A stretch of DNA of 64,000 nucleotides. Source: Henriciella sp. (GTDB lineage Bacteria > Pseudomonadota > Alphaproteobacteria > Caulobacterales > Hyphomonadaceae). Position 1 is the stretch's first letter, and every line of letters starts with the position of its first letter. The notes beneath the pieces were generated by a model. It ran no database searches. It was not told where the DNA came from and saw only the letters and a program-made list of their open reading frames with translations. The stretch is taken from contig JABSQB010000007.1 in assembly GCA_013214545.1 (NCBI GenBank), forward strand, positions 62,001 through 126,000. The letters run 5' to 3'. The position numbers and the translations under genes were made by a program. Of this stretch, positions 55,769-64,000 are shown piece after piece.

Positions 55769-57331
55769 TCAGCTGGCACCGCGGCGACGGAAGCCTTTGA
55801 GATCACTCGGCCGAACGGCGCCGAACAAAATCGCTGCAACGCCGTAAACGGCTGCGCCAACCGCAATGAAAGTGAGGACTTCAACGAACTTTCCGTAAGC
55901 TATATTATCTTGCAGGAGCTGCGGGTTGTTCAACAGGAAGATCAGTGCCCCGCCCATGGCGAGGCTGGCGAGTGTCACGGAGACGAGCCGCGAGATAAGC
56001 CTGCGCCCCGGCCGGTACCAACCGCGAGCCCGCAGACCGATGAATAACATGGTTGCGTTTACCCAAGCCGCCACACTGGTGGCGATTGCGAGGCCGGGGA
56101 ATCCATCCCAGCCCTGTGCCTTGAACCAGAAGAACAGTCCGGCGCCCAGAACGGTGTTCAGAGCAACGGTCATAAGCGCAAAGCGCATCGGCGTTTTGGT
56201 GTCCTCCCGCGCAAAGAACCCGGGGGCCAGAACCTTGATCAGCACAAATGCCGGTACGCCCCAGCCATAATGCACCAGAGCTTGTCCAGATTGTCCGGCA
56301 TCGTACAAGGTGAACGCGCCTCGCGCGTAGAGGCCCTCAACCAGATAGGCTGGCGCAACCATCAATGCGATCGCCGCCGGCACAGTGAGCGCCATGGCGA
56401 GTCCGATCCCATCATCCATGAGGCGATGGGTGCCTCCCGTATTTTCTGCCCGGGCCGCGCGTGCGAGTCTTGGCAAGATCGCCACACCGACAGCGACGCC
56501 GACAATCCCGAGCGGCAACTGGTAGAGCCGGTCCGCATAGAACAACCAGGATTTCGCCCCTTCTTCAAAACTCGCGAGGAGCTGGCTGACCATGATGTTG
56601 ATCTGCGTGCCGCTGGCCGCAATCGTGCCCGGAATAGCAAGTGCGATGATCTTTTTGACCGCTGGGGTTAGCCTCGGCACGCCCAGGGAGAGCGAAACCT
56701 TTTGTCGGGTCACCCCCCACCACAGCAATGCGGCTTGTGCGACGCCTGCAAATACCACCGCCCAAGACGCATAGACAGCAGTTTGAGGCGCGCTGTCGCC
56801 CATAAGCGCTGCGGTGATCAAGAATATATTGAGTAGGGTCGGTGCGCCTGCGGAAAGAACAAAGCGCCCCGCAGAATTCAAGACACCGGACAGCAAGGCT
56901 GCCAGGGCCATGCAAGCGAGATATGGCATCGTGATACGCGTCAGCAGGATCGCCAGCTGAAAGCTCTCACTCTCGGGCGGATACCCGCCATGAAACGCGC
57001 GCATGAGCCAGGGCATCGTTAGCTCCGCCACAATCACCAGACCAGCAGTGACCGCAAATAGGCCGCGCATGGTTTGGCGGGCAACCTCTTCTGCAGCCTC
57101 TTTACCTTCAGCTTCGAGAGTGCGCGCATAGGCAGGGACAAAAGCCTGCGCAAAGGCCCCTTCGGCAAAGATCCGGCGGAACAGATTAGGCAAGATTAGC
57201 GCGGTCACAAACGCGTCGCCGACCGAACCGGCACCGATCTTGGCCGCGATCAGAATATCCCTGACGAACCCCAGAATCCGGCTGCTCATGGTCAGCGAGG
57301 ATTGTGTGAGGGTATTACGCAGAAGGCTCAT
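55769..57331 (-). CDS. murJ: Lipid II flippase MurJ (MviN)
   Basis: 520 residues with about 14 membrane segments of the MOP/MATE-like fold. Family stretches: [38 protein letters not shown] (with conserved Arg and Glu) and YARGAFT. MurJ moves lipid II across the inner membrane for peptidoglycan synthesis. The glnD-murJ-trpS order is a common alphaproteobacterial arrangement. Confidence 0.95.
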   Translation of the reverse strand: MSLLRNTLTQSSLTMSSRILGFVRDILIAAKIGAGSVGDAFVTALILPNLFRRIFAEGAFAQAFVPAYARTLEAEGKEAAEEVARQTMRGLFAVTAGLVIVAELTMPWLMRAFHGGYPPESESFQLAILLTRITMPYLACMALAALLSGVLNSAGRFVLSAGAPTLLNIFLITAALMGDSAPQTAVYASWAVVFAGVAQAALLWWGVTRQKVSLSLGVPRLTPAVKKIIALAIPGTIAASGTQINIMVSQLLASFEEGAKSWLFYADRLYQLPLGIVGVAVGVAILPRLARAARAENTGGTHRLMDDGIGLAMALTVPAAIALMVAPAYLVEGLYARGAFTLYDAGQSGQALVHYGWGVPAFVLIKVLAPGFFAREDTKTPMRFALMTVALNTVLGAGLFFWFKAQGWDGFPGLAIATSVAAWVNATMLFIGLRARGWYRPGRRLISRLVSVTLASLAMGGALIFLLNNPQLLQDNIAYGKFVEVLTFIAVGAAVYGVAAILFGAVRPSDLKGFRRRGAS

Positions 57332-57358
57332 TCAGATCTTTCGGGAAGCGTTCCAAAT

Positions 57359-60184
57359 CTAGAAACTGTCCGCAGCGCTGGCACGTTTGAGTTTGCGTGC
57401 GGGCGTACTTGGGCCATCGGGTTCTTCGCGTCCGAGCGCGGCGAGGAGTTGGTCACGCAATGACGATTTCATGTCTTCGTCGAACCCCTCCGGCGGTTTG
57501 ACATAAAATGCATCGAACACCCGTTCGCCGTAAGAGCCAACATGCGCTGACACAATTGAGATACCCGCTTCCGCCAGGACGCTGCTGACATCGCTCAGCA
57601 AGCCCGGCCGGTCGCGCCCTGAAACATCGATCACAGTATATGCCTGCGATGCGTCGTCAGAGATGGTAACGCGCGGCTGCACAATAAAAGCAGCCTTGCG
57701 GGGATTCTGGCGCAGACTGACATCCGGCAGCTCTCGATCTGTTTCGATGGCTGAAAGGACCATTTTCTGCAGTCTGTCCAGACGCCCTCGGTCGCCTTTG
57801 GCAAATGGTTCTCCGTCTCCGTCCTCGAGGATGAACACGTCAATAATCCGTCCCGAAGGCCCTGTATAAACCTGCGCCGAAACTGTGTGTGCGCCCATCG
57901 CCCCAATGGCCTGCGTCAGCCGCGCGAACAGGCCAACTCTGTCCGGCGCGGAGACAAACAGAATCGTGCGTTCATCGCCGCGCGAATTGGCGGTGACGAT
58001 GACGTCATCATCGCCGCTCAGGCGCTCAGCATGAAGAACGAGGATCTCAGCTTCAAACCCGGTCCAGTAAGCGGCGTCCATTTCCAGCATGACCTGCGGA
58101 ATATGGCCGACACGGTCTTGCACGATTTCCTGATTGGCTTCCGCGCGCGCTTGAAGCTCGGCCGTGACGCTGGATTCGTCCGTGCGACCACCGCGCAGCG
58201 CGGCTTCGGTATTGTAGTATAAGTCGCCCAGCAATTGCCCTTTCCAGGCATTCCACACGTTTGGCCCGACAGCGCGGATGTCCGCCACCGTCAAAATGTA
58301 AAGCAAGCGCAGATGCTCAAGGTCCATCACCTTCTCGGCGAAGGTCACAATCGTGCGCGGGTCTGAGATATCACGCTTCTGGGCGGTCTCGCTCATTTCC
58401 AGGTGATTGCCGACGAGCCAGGCGACCAGCTCAGTCTCCGCCTCATCAAGGCCAAGGCGCTTGCAGGCTCTGCGCGCCGTTTTCATTCCCTCAATCTGCT
58501 GATCGCCGAGACCCTTGCCGGTGTCATGCAGCAACATTGCAAGATAAAGCGCCCGCCGGTTTTCGATCTTGCCGTAGAGCTGCTTTGCGAGCGAAAAACC
58601 GTCTTCGCCTTTATCCATGCGGGCAATATGATCGAGCGCACGGATCGTATGCTCGTCCACCGTATAGTGGTGATACATGTTGAACTGGGTCTGAGCGACG
58701 ATTCCGCCAAATTCAGGCAAGAAGCGCCCCAGCACACCCGCCTCGTTCAAACGATTTAGCGTAAGGCCGAGATTCTCACTTTGGAGCAGAATCTGCAGGA
58801 ACGTCTCGATCATCTGCGGATCGGTTCGGTTGCGCGCGTGAATGATCTTATTATTCCGCGTCGCCAATGTCAGCGCATCAGGATGGACATCGATCCCCAT
58901 CTGATCGGCAATTTGAAAAAGCTTCAGGAAGGAGGTGGGTTGTTTCAGCGCCTCATCCTTGTCCGTGAAGTCAACACGGTTGCCGGACAATTGAAAATTT
59001 GGATGATCCAACGCCTTGGATTGCCCGCCACCGGGAAGGAATCGGCGCCAACCCTCAGGCTTCGCTTTCTGCTGAGCTTCCAGCTTTGCAGCGAGAATGC
59101 GGGTCAGGCCGCCAACATCCTTGGCAGCGAGAAAGTAGCGCTTCATGAACCGCTCGACGCCGAGCTGCTCGCCGCGATCCTGATAGCCCATGCGAGAGGC
59201 GATCTCAGGCTGCAGATCAAAGCTCAGGCGCTCTTCAGGTCGGCCTGTAATATAGTGAAGGTGACACCGAACCGTCCAAAGGAATCGCGCGGCCCGAAGA
59301 AAGATGTGGTACTCGTGCCCTGTAAACACCTTTGACTTCATCACGTCTTCCAGCGTTTCAGTGTCGACCGGATGCATGTGCTTCACGATCCAGTACAGAG
59401 TCTGAAGATCGCGCAGCCCGCCTTTGCTTTCTTTCACGTTGGGTTCGACGAGATAGCGTGCATTGCCCTGCCTTGCATGGCGATTATCGCGTTCTTCCAG
59501 CTTGTCTGCGATAAATTGCGCGTCCTGCCCTTCGACGGCCTGCTTGTTGAAGAGCTCCCGCGTCTGTTCGGCGAGTTCGCGATCCCCAAATAGGAACCGC
59601 GCGTCGAGCAGGCTCGTTTTGATTGTGACGTCTTCCTTGGACAGGCGCACGCATTCCTGCGGGGTGCGGAAAGCGTGTCCAACTTTGAGCCCCATATCCC
59701 AGAGCGCATAAAGCATGTATTCGATCACGCTTTCGGCGTGCGCGCTTGCCTTGTAGGGCCGGATAAAGAGCAGATCGATGTCCGACGAAGGGGCCAGGAC
59801 TGAACGCCCATATCCGCCGGTTGCGAATACCGCCAGGCGTTCACCTTCGGTTGGGTTACGAGCGCGGAAAACGTGCGTTGTCGTGAAATCATAAAGCGCG
59901 TGGAGCACTTCGTCCTGAACTGCAGCGAGTAAGCGCGCCGTATCGAGACCGTCTGCACCTTGCTGTAGTCTCTCCTGAGCGATCAAACGGCCACGAAACA
60001 AAGCGCCGTGCAAAATATCCAGAGCTTCTTTTCGCGCGGCTTTGTCGTCGCCTTCATGGCTGAGAGCAGCGGCGCTCAATTTTACCCGCAGGGCGACGCC
60101 ATCGATGATCGAACTTAGCCGCCATTTGCCCGGCGCACGACGCGTCGGGGTTCTTTTTTCAACGAGTTCTACTTCGTTCGCCAT
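57359..60184 (-). CDS. glnD: Bifunctional PII uridylyltransferase/uridylyl-removing enzyme
   Basis: 941 residues. Nucleotidyltransferase domain with GGYGRSVLAPSSDIDLLF near residue 130; HD domain with HHYTVDEHTIRALDHIA and LLHDTGKG; two C-terminal ACT domains (about 745-815 and 860-930). GlnD senses glutamine and modifies PII proteins, controlling ammonium assimilation. The neighbouring glutamate synthase genes fit this theme, though they are 7 kb away. First gene before murJ and trpS. Confidence 0.97.
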   Translation of the reverse strand: MANEVELVEKRTPTRRAPGKWRLSSIIDGVALRVKLSAAALSHEGDDKAARKEALDILHGALFRGRLIAQERLQQGADGLDTARLLAAVQDEVLHALYDFTTTHVFRARNPTEGERLAVFATGGYGRSVLAPSSDIDLLFIRPYKASAHAESVIEYMLYALWDMGLKVGHAFRTPQECVRLSKEDVTIKTSLLDARFLFGDRELAEQTRELFNKQAVEGQDAQFIADKLEERDNRHARQGNARYLVEPNVKESKGGLRDLQTLYWIVKHMHPVDTETLEDVMKSKVFTGHEYHIFLRAARFLWTVRCHLHYITGRPEERLSFDLQPEIASRMGYQDRGEQLGVERFMKRYFLAAKDVGGLTRILAAKLEAQQKAKPEGWRRFLPGGGQSKALDHPNFQLSGNRVDFTDKDEALKQPTSFLKLFQIADQMGIDVHPDALTLATRNNKIIHARNRTDPQMIETFLQILLQSENLGLTLNRLNEAGVLGRFLPEFGGIVAQTQFNMYHHYTVDEHTIRALDHIARMDKGEDGFSLAKQLYGKIENRRALYLAMLLHDTGKGLGDQQIEGMKTARRACKRLGLDEAETELVAWLVGNHLEMSETAQKRDISDPRTIVTFAEKVMDLEHLRLLYILTVADIRAVGPNVWNAWKGQLLGDLYYNTEAALRGGRTDESSVTAELQARAEANQEIVQDRVGHIPQVMLEMDAAYWTGFEAEILVLHAERLSGDDDVIVTANSRGDERTILFVSAPDRVGLFARLTQAIGAMGAHTVSAQVYTGPSGRIIDVFILEDGDGEPFAKGDRGRLDRLQKMVLSAIETDRELPDVSLRQNPRKAAFIVQPRVTISDDASQAYTVIDVSGRDRPGLLSDVSSVLAEAGISIVSAHVGSYGERVFDAFYVKPPEGFDEDMKSSLRDQLLAALGREEPDGPSTPARKLKRASAADSF

Positions 60185-60233
60185 GCCGCATCCTGTAGCG
60201 CAGTTTTCCAGGGTCTGGCTAGCACTCGCGCCG

Positions 60234-61037
60234 CTATTGCGCAGACCGCCGCAGAGAGATCAAAGCCTGATCTAAGATGCCCTGACTTGCGGCACAGACC
60301 AATTGACCGCCGGGTTTTGCTGGATTGCCGCGCCAGTCACAGGCAAGCCCGCCGGCGCCGCGAACGACAGGGATCAATGCGGCTGCATCATAAGGCGCAA
60401 GGCCAGACTCCGCGACAAGATCAATCGTGCCAGCAGCCGCGCGCGCATAAGCATAGGCGTCGAGGCCGTATCTAATGATTTTCGCAGTATGTCGAAGATG
60501 GGTCCAAGCCCCCTGCTCCGGCGGGGTCATGATGAACGGGTCTGTGGTTGAAATCACCGCATCGCGCAGGTCCTCACAAGTCGACACTGAGATTGGCGCA
60601 TCGCCCGCCGACGTCACGAGGCGACTGCCATCTGGCGTGCCGATATAGCGTTCATCAAGATTTGGCTGATCAATCACCCCGACAATCGCGTCGCCAGCCT
60701 CATCGACCAAACCGATCAACGTTGTCCAGGTTGGCAATCCGGCGACAAAGGCACGGGTTCCGTCAATCGGATCGAGGACCCACGTCCAGCCCGAGCTGCC
60801 CTGCTTGCGGCCATACTCCTCGCCGAAAATGGAATCCTCCGGGCGAAGGTCTTCCAAAACCGCTCTCATCGCGCGTTCCCCGGCCTGATCTGCCTCCGTC
60901 ACGGGATCGAATTTGCCGTCAGTTTCCTTGTTATCGACCTCGGTCAAAGCTCGATAATGTGGGAGAATGGCAGAACGCGCCGCATCGGCCATGGCCTGAG
61001 CGACGCGGACAGCATCAAATTGAGTAGATTTGCTCAT
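60234..61037 (-). CDS. hisN: Inositol-monophosphatase-family phosphatase, histidinol-phosphatase (HisN) type
   Basis: 267 residues. Metal-site motifs: KFDPVTEADQAGE, FGEEYG and WVLDPIDGTRAFVAGLP, with the C-terminal APYDAAALIPVVRGAGG. The pattern and length suit HisN, the histidinol-phosphate phosphatase of Actinobacteria and Alphaproteobacteria; inositol or other sugar phosphates are possible. 50 bases downstream of glnD's start, on the same strand, so upstream of glnD in transcription. Confidence 0.82.
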   Translation of the reverse strand: MSKSTQFDAVRVAQAMADAARSAILPHYRALTEVDNKETDGKFDPVTEADQAGERAMRAVLEDLRPEDSIFGEEYGRKQGSSGWTWVLDPIDGTRAFVAGLPTWTTLIGLVDEAGDAIVGVIDQPNLDERYIGTPDGSRLVTSAGDAPISVSTCEDLRDAVISTTDPFIMTPPEQGAWTHLRHTAKIIRYGLDAYAYARAAAGTIDLVAESGLAPYDAAALIPVVRGAGGLACDWRGNPAKPGGQLVCAASQGILDQALISLRRSAQ

Positions 61038-61069
61038 CTGCCGCGCTTAGCGGCTGAATCGGTTTGTGG

Positions 61070-61468
61070 TCAAGCAGCGCCTGACTCAGAGGCTTCCGTT
61101 TCCAGCGCCTTGGCCAGTTCCAACAGGCGCCGACGCGGGCGTTCTCCGAGACGATAGTAGGCGCGAACCAGCTCCAGGGTTTCCTTTTGACTCAGGATGT
61201 CAGCGTCCATGCGCTCGGCGTCATTCGCCGCCATGCCTTGCATGTCTTCTGTCTCCAGGCCGTCAAAGAAATACTGAACCGAAACATTCAATGCGCGAGA
61301 AAGATCATACAGACGAGAAGAGGTGACACGGTTGGCACCGCACTCATACTTCTGAATCTGTTGAAAGCGTACACCCACCATGCCGGCCAGATCTTGCTGT
61401 GTCATGCCCAGCAGCCGTCTGCGTCGTCGCAGGCGCTTGCCAACATGAAGATCCGTTTTATCCGTCAT
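61070..61468 (-). CDS. XRE-family transcriptional regulator (second paralogue)
   Basis: 132 residues. Helix-turn-helix with HVGKRLRRRRRLLGMTQQDL and VRFQQIQKYECGANRVTSSR. The same layout as the protein at 24198, with a divergent C-terminal part. It begins at 61468 with a promoter region to the right, and may be transcribed with the downstream phosphatase. Targets unknown. Confidence 0.85.
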   Translation of the reverse strand: MTDKTDLHVGKRLRRRRRLLGMTQQDLAGMVGVRFQQIQKYECGANRVTSSRLYDLSRALNVSVQYFFDGLETEDMQGMAANDAERMDADILSQKETLELVRAYYRLGERPRRRLLELAKALETEASESGAA

Positions 61469-61774
61469 ACTTTCCCTCCGGACATGTTCAGAACGCCCCC
61501 CTCGGAGTCCCGAATTGAATACTCAGGGGGACAAGAGCAATTCGCATGCCGAAATGCCGGTTTTACACCAGTGCGGAAGAAAATCTGCTGCATTTTCTGG
61601 CAGTATTTGGCGCTGCATCCCGCTCCTGCAACGCAGTTATGCCGCGATGCGACAAAAATTCAGTTGTATTTTGTGCGGTGCACAATATCTTGAGTGTCAG
61701 CACTGTGGTGCTAACGCCTACGGGCGTTTCCTCCCTTACCTGTTATAGCCGCGCACAATTTGCGCGGCTTTTTT
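61469..61774. other. 306-base intergenic region with candidate sRNA
   Basis: Holds the XRE gene's promoter on the minus strand (left part) and, on the plus strand, a candidate small RNA gene and its terminator (right part, listed separately). Overlapping short plus-strand frames here have arginine/cysteine-rich random-like composition and no ribosome-binding sites. Confidence 0.5.
61664..61691 (+). promoter_or_regulatory. Candidate promoter of the small RNA
   Basis: TTGTAT (61664-61669) and TATCTT (61686-61691), 16 bases apart, place a start near 61698. Confidence 0.35.
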
Positions 61775-61776
61775 TT
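61698..61776 (+). ncRNA. Candidate trans-acting small RNA
   Basis: About 79 bases. Hairpin AGCAC-TGTG-GTGCT (61699-61712), then hairpin AACGCC-TACG-GGCGTT (61713-61728), whose UACG loop is an extra-stable UNCG type. The single-stranded TTTCCTCCCTTACC (61727-61740) is complementary to Shine-Dalgarno sequences. An intrinsic terminator ends it: AGCCGCGCA/TGCGCGGCT (61747-61755, 61761-61769) with eight Ts. The whole resembles alphaproteobacterial sRNAs with CCUCC anti-SD tracts. Family not assigned. Confidence 0.5.
61747..61776 (+). terminator. Intrinsic terminator on the plus strand
   Basis: Nine-base perfect stem with loop CAATT and a run of eight Ts. No annotated plus-strand gene precedes it, which is the main argument for a transcript here. 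Its T tract reaches the stop codon of the opposite amidohydrolase gene. Confidence 0.9.
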
Positions 61777-62656
61777 AGCCATTTTCCAGGCGGGCCAGGT
61801 TCAGGATCTCTTTGCTAAGGTCGGAAAGTTGGTTGCGCAGGCTGTCAAAGCCGCTGGTTCGCTCAATCGACAGTTCATTCATGTAAAGTGCCCGATTGAT
61901 TTCGATTTGAAGCACATGCACCCCGCGCCGCGGTCGACCATATCGTCGCGTTGTATAACCGCCAGCATAAGGCGCGTTTCGCGCGACGGTGAAGCCTTCG
62001 CGGCGGAAGTAACGTTCAGCCAGAGAGGTCAGTCTGGCCGAACAGCTGGACCCGAAGCGGTCGCCAAGGACGATGTCTGGCATGCTCGCGCGTCCGGGTT
62101 GGCGGGATGGCATTGAGTGACAATCGATGATGAAGACATCAGACCATTCAGCTTTCATCGCCTCAATCTCGGCGTGCAGAGCGTGATGATACGCGTCATG
62201 AATCTGCTCCAACCGCGCCAAGCCTTCCTGGCGGGTGAGCGGTTCCTGGTAGATATCGCGGCCACTAGCGCCAACCCGCGGCAGGCATCCAAGCCCGGCT
62301 TTCACGCGCGCAGAGGGCATTCCCGCCGTTCGCGGCAGTCCGTCGGCGAACATGCCGGCATCCAACTCGCGGGCATCGCGGTTCAGGTCAACATAAGTCC
62401 GCGCATGCGTCGCGCGGATGAGTGTCGCTCCCAGATCGACGACTGGCGCGTACAATTCATCAACAAATGCATCTTCGGTGCGGCGCAGGTCGGTTAGCGG
62501 AACACTCAAATTGCCCTGCATCTGCTCCGGATAGTGCGTACCACTATGGGGAGATGCGAAGATAACCGGCGCGATGGACGCGCGCGCCGGATCAATAATG
62601 AACGCCGGAATCGATGCAGTGCTGGCGCCGGTAGGAAAATCGAGAGTTGCTCGCAT
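61775..62656 (-). CDS. N-formylglutamate amidohydrolase family protein
   Basis: 293 residues from the ATG at 62654-62656; the frame extends further upstream but without family sequence. Signatures: IFASPHSGTHYPEQMQG, THARTYVDLNRDARELD and IIDCHSMPSRQPGR, which fit the FGase (zinc hydrolase) family. HutG-type enzymes hydrolyse N-formylglutamate in histidine degradation, but no hut genes are near; the role may be different. It is divergent from cpdR. Confidence 0.83.
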   Translation of the reverse strand: MRATLDFPTGASTASIPAFIIDPARASIAPVIFASPHSGTHYPEQMQGNLSVPLTDLRRTEDAFVDELYAPVVDLGATLIRATHARTYVDLNRDARELDAGMFADGLPRTAGMPSARVKAGLGCLPRVGASGRDIYQEPLTRQEGLARLEQIHDAYHHALHAEIEAMKAEWSDVFIIDCHSMPSRQPGRASMPDIVLGDRFGSSCSARLTSLAERYFRREGFTVARNAPYAGGYTTRRYGRPRRGVHVLQIEINRALYMNELSIERTSGFDSLRNQLSDLSKEILNLARLENG

Positions 62657-62786
62657 AGGAAGTAAGGTCTGTGTTCTGCGCTTCAGGTCAAGGCCTATTT
62701 CTGCGCTGCAAATCATCCACTTGTTCACCGAGGGTTTACGGATTTGAGGCCTATATGGCATCAATATCCATCAAGGACAGGTTTTC

Positions 62787-63146
62787 ATGAGCAAAATATT
62801 GCTGGCAGAAGATGATGACGCCATGCGCACTTTCTTGAGCGCCTCCCTTCGCCGTGCCGGACACGATGTCCAGGATTATGAAGACGGTGAAGGCGCACTG
62901 GAAGCCCTTGAACGCGAAGTGTTTGATCTGCTGCTAACAGACATTGTGATGCCTGGTATTGATGGGATCGAGCTTGCCCGGCGGGGTGCAGAGCTCGATC
63001 CGGCGATGAAAATCGTCTTCATTACCGGCTTTGCAGCCGTTGCCCTTTCCGGTGGCGCACCAACGCCGGCGGGAGCTAAAGTCCTGTCCAAGCCATTTCA
63101 CTTGCGTGAGCTGGTGGACGAAGTCGAACGGGTTATGGCCGCCTGA
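62787..63146 (+). CDS. cpdR: Single-domain response regulator CpdR
   Basis: 119 residues, a stand-alone receiver domain. Acidic pocket AEDDD (8-12), phospho-acceptor Asp52 in LLLTDIVMPGIDG, and Lys in VLSKPFHLRELVDEV. The C-terminal FITGFAAVAL and SKPFHLR strings are characteristic of CpdR, the adaptor that primes ClpXP for cell-cycle proteolysis in Caulobacter and relatives. Control is by the CckA-ChpT phosphorelay in those organisms. It lies upstream of tRNA-Val. Confidence 0.9.
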   Translation: MSKILLAEDDDAMRTFLSASLRRAGHDVQDYEDGEGALEALEREVFDLLLTDIVMPGIDGIELARRGAELDPAMKIVFITGFAAVALSGGAPTPAGAKVLSKPFHLRELVDEVERVMAA

Positions 63147-63227
63147 TGCATCTGACCTGCACCCGGTTGCAGTTCAGACTTGACTAGACGCCGCCAAAAG
63201 TGGATGACCCGTCCTTCTGAAACGGAT

Positions 63228-63302
63228 GGTCGATTAGCTCAGTGGTAGAGCACTGCATTGACATTGCAGGGGTCACTAGTTCGAACCTAGTATCGACCAC
63301 CA
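63228..63302 (+). tRNA. tRNA-Val (anticodon GAC)
   Basis: Complete cloverleaf: acceptor GGTCGAT/ATCGACC, D arm GCTC-AGTGGTA-GAGC, anticodon arm CTGCA-TTGACAT-TGCAG (GAC), T arm ACTAG-TTCGAAC-CTAGT, discriminator A and encoded CCA. Followed by TTTTTT. A plausible -35 element TTGACT lies at 63180-63185. Confidence 0.97.
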
Positions 63303-63612
63303 TTTTTTCTCTATAATACAGTGGCTTGCGTTACCCTCAGTTTTGGCGAATGTTTGTTCGCTTGCTGTGTCACCACCGTGTTACCACCGATTTTTTTCTT
63401 GTGGATGAATAGGTGCCGATCGGATTTTTCACTCATTGGATATCCATTTTGCCGCTTGAGATCGGAATTGTAGAAAAAAGGACTCTCTTTAGCGGGGGAT
63501 GCCTTGAGAATTACTCATGAAATAAGCGGCGTCTTGAGCCGCTCTGAGCAAGCTGAATGCACAATGAATTGGCTCGCCAGTCGCATGAGCATGGATTTGG
63601 GAGTAATCCGTG
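63303..63612. other. Gene-free stretch after tRNA-Val
   Basis: AT-richer than the window average. It contains the near-repeat GTGTCACCACCG / GTGTTACCACCG (about 63366-63388) followed by a T run. A short minus-strand frame (63489-63767) overlaps the transposase remnant and has no recognisable product. The likely edge of an accessory region. Confidence 0.4.
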
Positions 63613-63861
63613 CCATCATTCAAACCACAAAAAGTGAAACGTCTGCGGGAAACTCCCGAATATGAACAATCGAGGCGAGATCGAAAGAAGGTCGAGATGA
63701 GCTTCGCGCATCTGAAACGTCTGCACGGCTTACGCCGATTACGGTTGCGAGGCCCCACGGGAGCCAATGACGAATTTCTTCTCGCCGCAACAACTCAAAA
63801 CCTCAGAAAACTCGCCAAATACGCCACCCAACCGTCTTCCACACTCCAAAACGCCGCTTAG
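63613..63861 (+). pseudogene. IS1182-like transposase, C-terminal remnant
   Basis: An 82-codon remnant whose sequence, SRRDRKKVEMSFAHLKRLHG and RLRLRGPTGANDEFLLAATT then QNLRKLAK, matches the C-terminal end of IS1182/DDE transposases. The frame is blocked by TAA just upstream (63604-63606), so the rest of the gene is lost. It is not functional. Confidence 0.85.
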
Positions 63862-63960
63862 AGCGGTCAACAAGAGCGAACACCTAATAGAAATAGGCCG
63901 ATGTGGTTCATCGGATCCGAAGACCGTCGAAAACAGCGGCGACTTTTTCAACAGAATTGC
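63613..63960 (+). mobile_element. 3' end of a degraded IS1182-like element
   Basis: The transposase remnant is followed at about 63935-63957 by GCGACTTTTTCAACAGAAT, which resembles the terminal repeat of IS1182-family elements. The left end is absent. The last 40 bases of the window hold ACGTCTGCTTACG-type sequence with no feature. Confidence 0.6.
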
Positions 63961-64000
63961 CCCAAGTAAGACACTGAGCTTACGTCTGCTTACGACCCCA

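Noticed and set aside
61515-61748. Cysteine/arginine-rich plus-strand frames upstream of the amidohydrolase
   Set aside because: Three overlapping frames of similar length and random composition, overlapping the candidate sRNA and lacking ribosome-binding sites.
1-64000. CRISPR array
   Set aside because: No regularly spaced direct repeats with unique spacers were seen anywhere in the window.

Overview
The window is a dense, GC-rich stretch of alphaproteobacterial chromosome with about sixty protein genes, one tRNA, several intrinsic terminators and some candidate regulatory RNAs. Gene content points to the Caulobacterales/Hyphomonadaceae side of the class: a CpdR response regulator beside an N-formylglutamate amidohydrolase homologue, two SinR-like XRE regulators, a DUF1244 protein, and an envC-ctpA-deacetylase-rppH operon. 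The family assignment is inference; Alphaproteobacteria is well supported. Almost everything is core housekeeping. Only the right edge (after tRNA-Val) and the gap at 29.1-29.8 kb look accessory.

Layout. 0-5.7 kb: ftsE-ftsX-plsC (minus strand), then a zinc-ribbon/DUF3426 membrane protein with a phosphoribosyltransferase, an alpha/beta hydrolase, and rppH translationally coupled to a divergent polysaccharide deacetylase. 5.8-8.4 kb: ctpA and a degenerate LytM/EnvC protein, which with the deacetylase form an envelope and cell-separation module. 8.4-15.4 kb: a malyl-CoA lyase homologue, small secreted and membrane proteins, xerD, an alanine/sodium symporter, a P-loop NTPase and a glycosyltransferase. 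15.4-24.6 kb: hrpB, an RluE-like pseudouridine synthase, a 55-residue membrane protein, then the RNA/envelope run miaB-phoH-ybeY-corC-lnt and an XRE regulator. 24.7-28.7 kb: 3-hydroxybutyryl-CoA dehydrogenase and a minus-strand group with VOC, Rieske oxygenase, unknown and hydrolase proteins. 28.8-34.6 kb: a repeat-bearing gap, lepA, a Dabb lipoprotein, GNAT, acyl-CoA dehydrogenase, and folE behind a structured leader that resembles the folE/THF-II riboswitch. 34.7-45.4 kb: secreted proteins, pnp-rpsO, an ABC1 kinase, a UvrD helicase, an FAD oxidoreductase and dnaJ. 45.5-54.6 kb: gltD-gfa-gltB, uppP, a ribbon-helix-helix/EF-hand fusion, DUF1244 and a PCu(A)C copper chaperone. 54.7-63.3 kb: trpS, murJ, glnD, a HisN-type phosphatase, an XRE regulator, a candidate small RNA, the amidohydrolase, cpdR and tRNA-Val(GAC). 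After the tRNA comes the 3' remnant of an IS1182-like transposase.

Functional themes. Cell division and envelope growth are heavily represented (FtsEX, PlsC, EnvC/CtpA/deacetylase, Lnt, UppP, MurJ). Nitrogen control is represented by GlnD and glutamate synthase. RNA metabolism is represented by RppH, YbeY, PNPase, MiaB and HrpB. The observations most worth a second look are: (1) a single reading frame joining a ribbon-helix-helix DNA-binding domain, a membrane segment and two canonical EF-hand loops, with a strong internal start site (53059-53802); (2) a compact candidate sRNA with an exposed anti-Shine-Dalgarno tract at about 61698-61776; (3) the folE leader; and (4) several repeated palindromic promoter motifs. 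No CRISPR array, prophage, secretion island or toxin-antitoxin module was seen.
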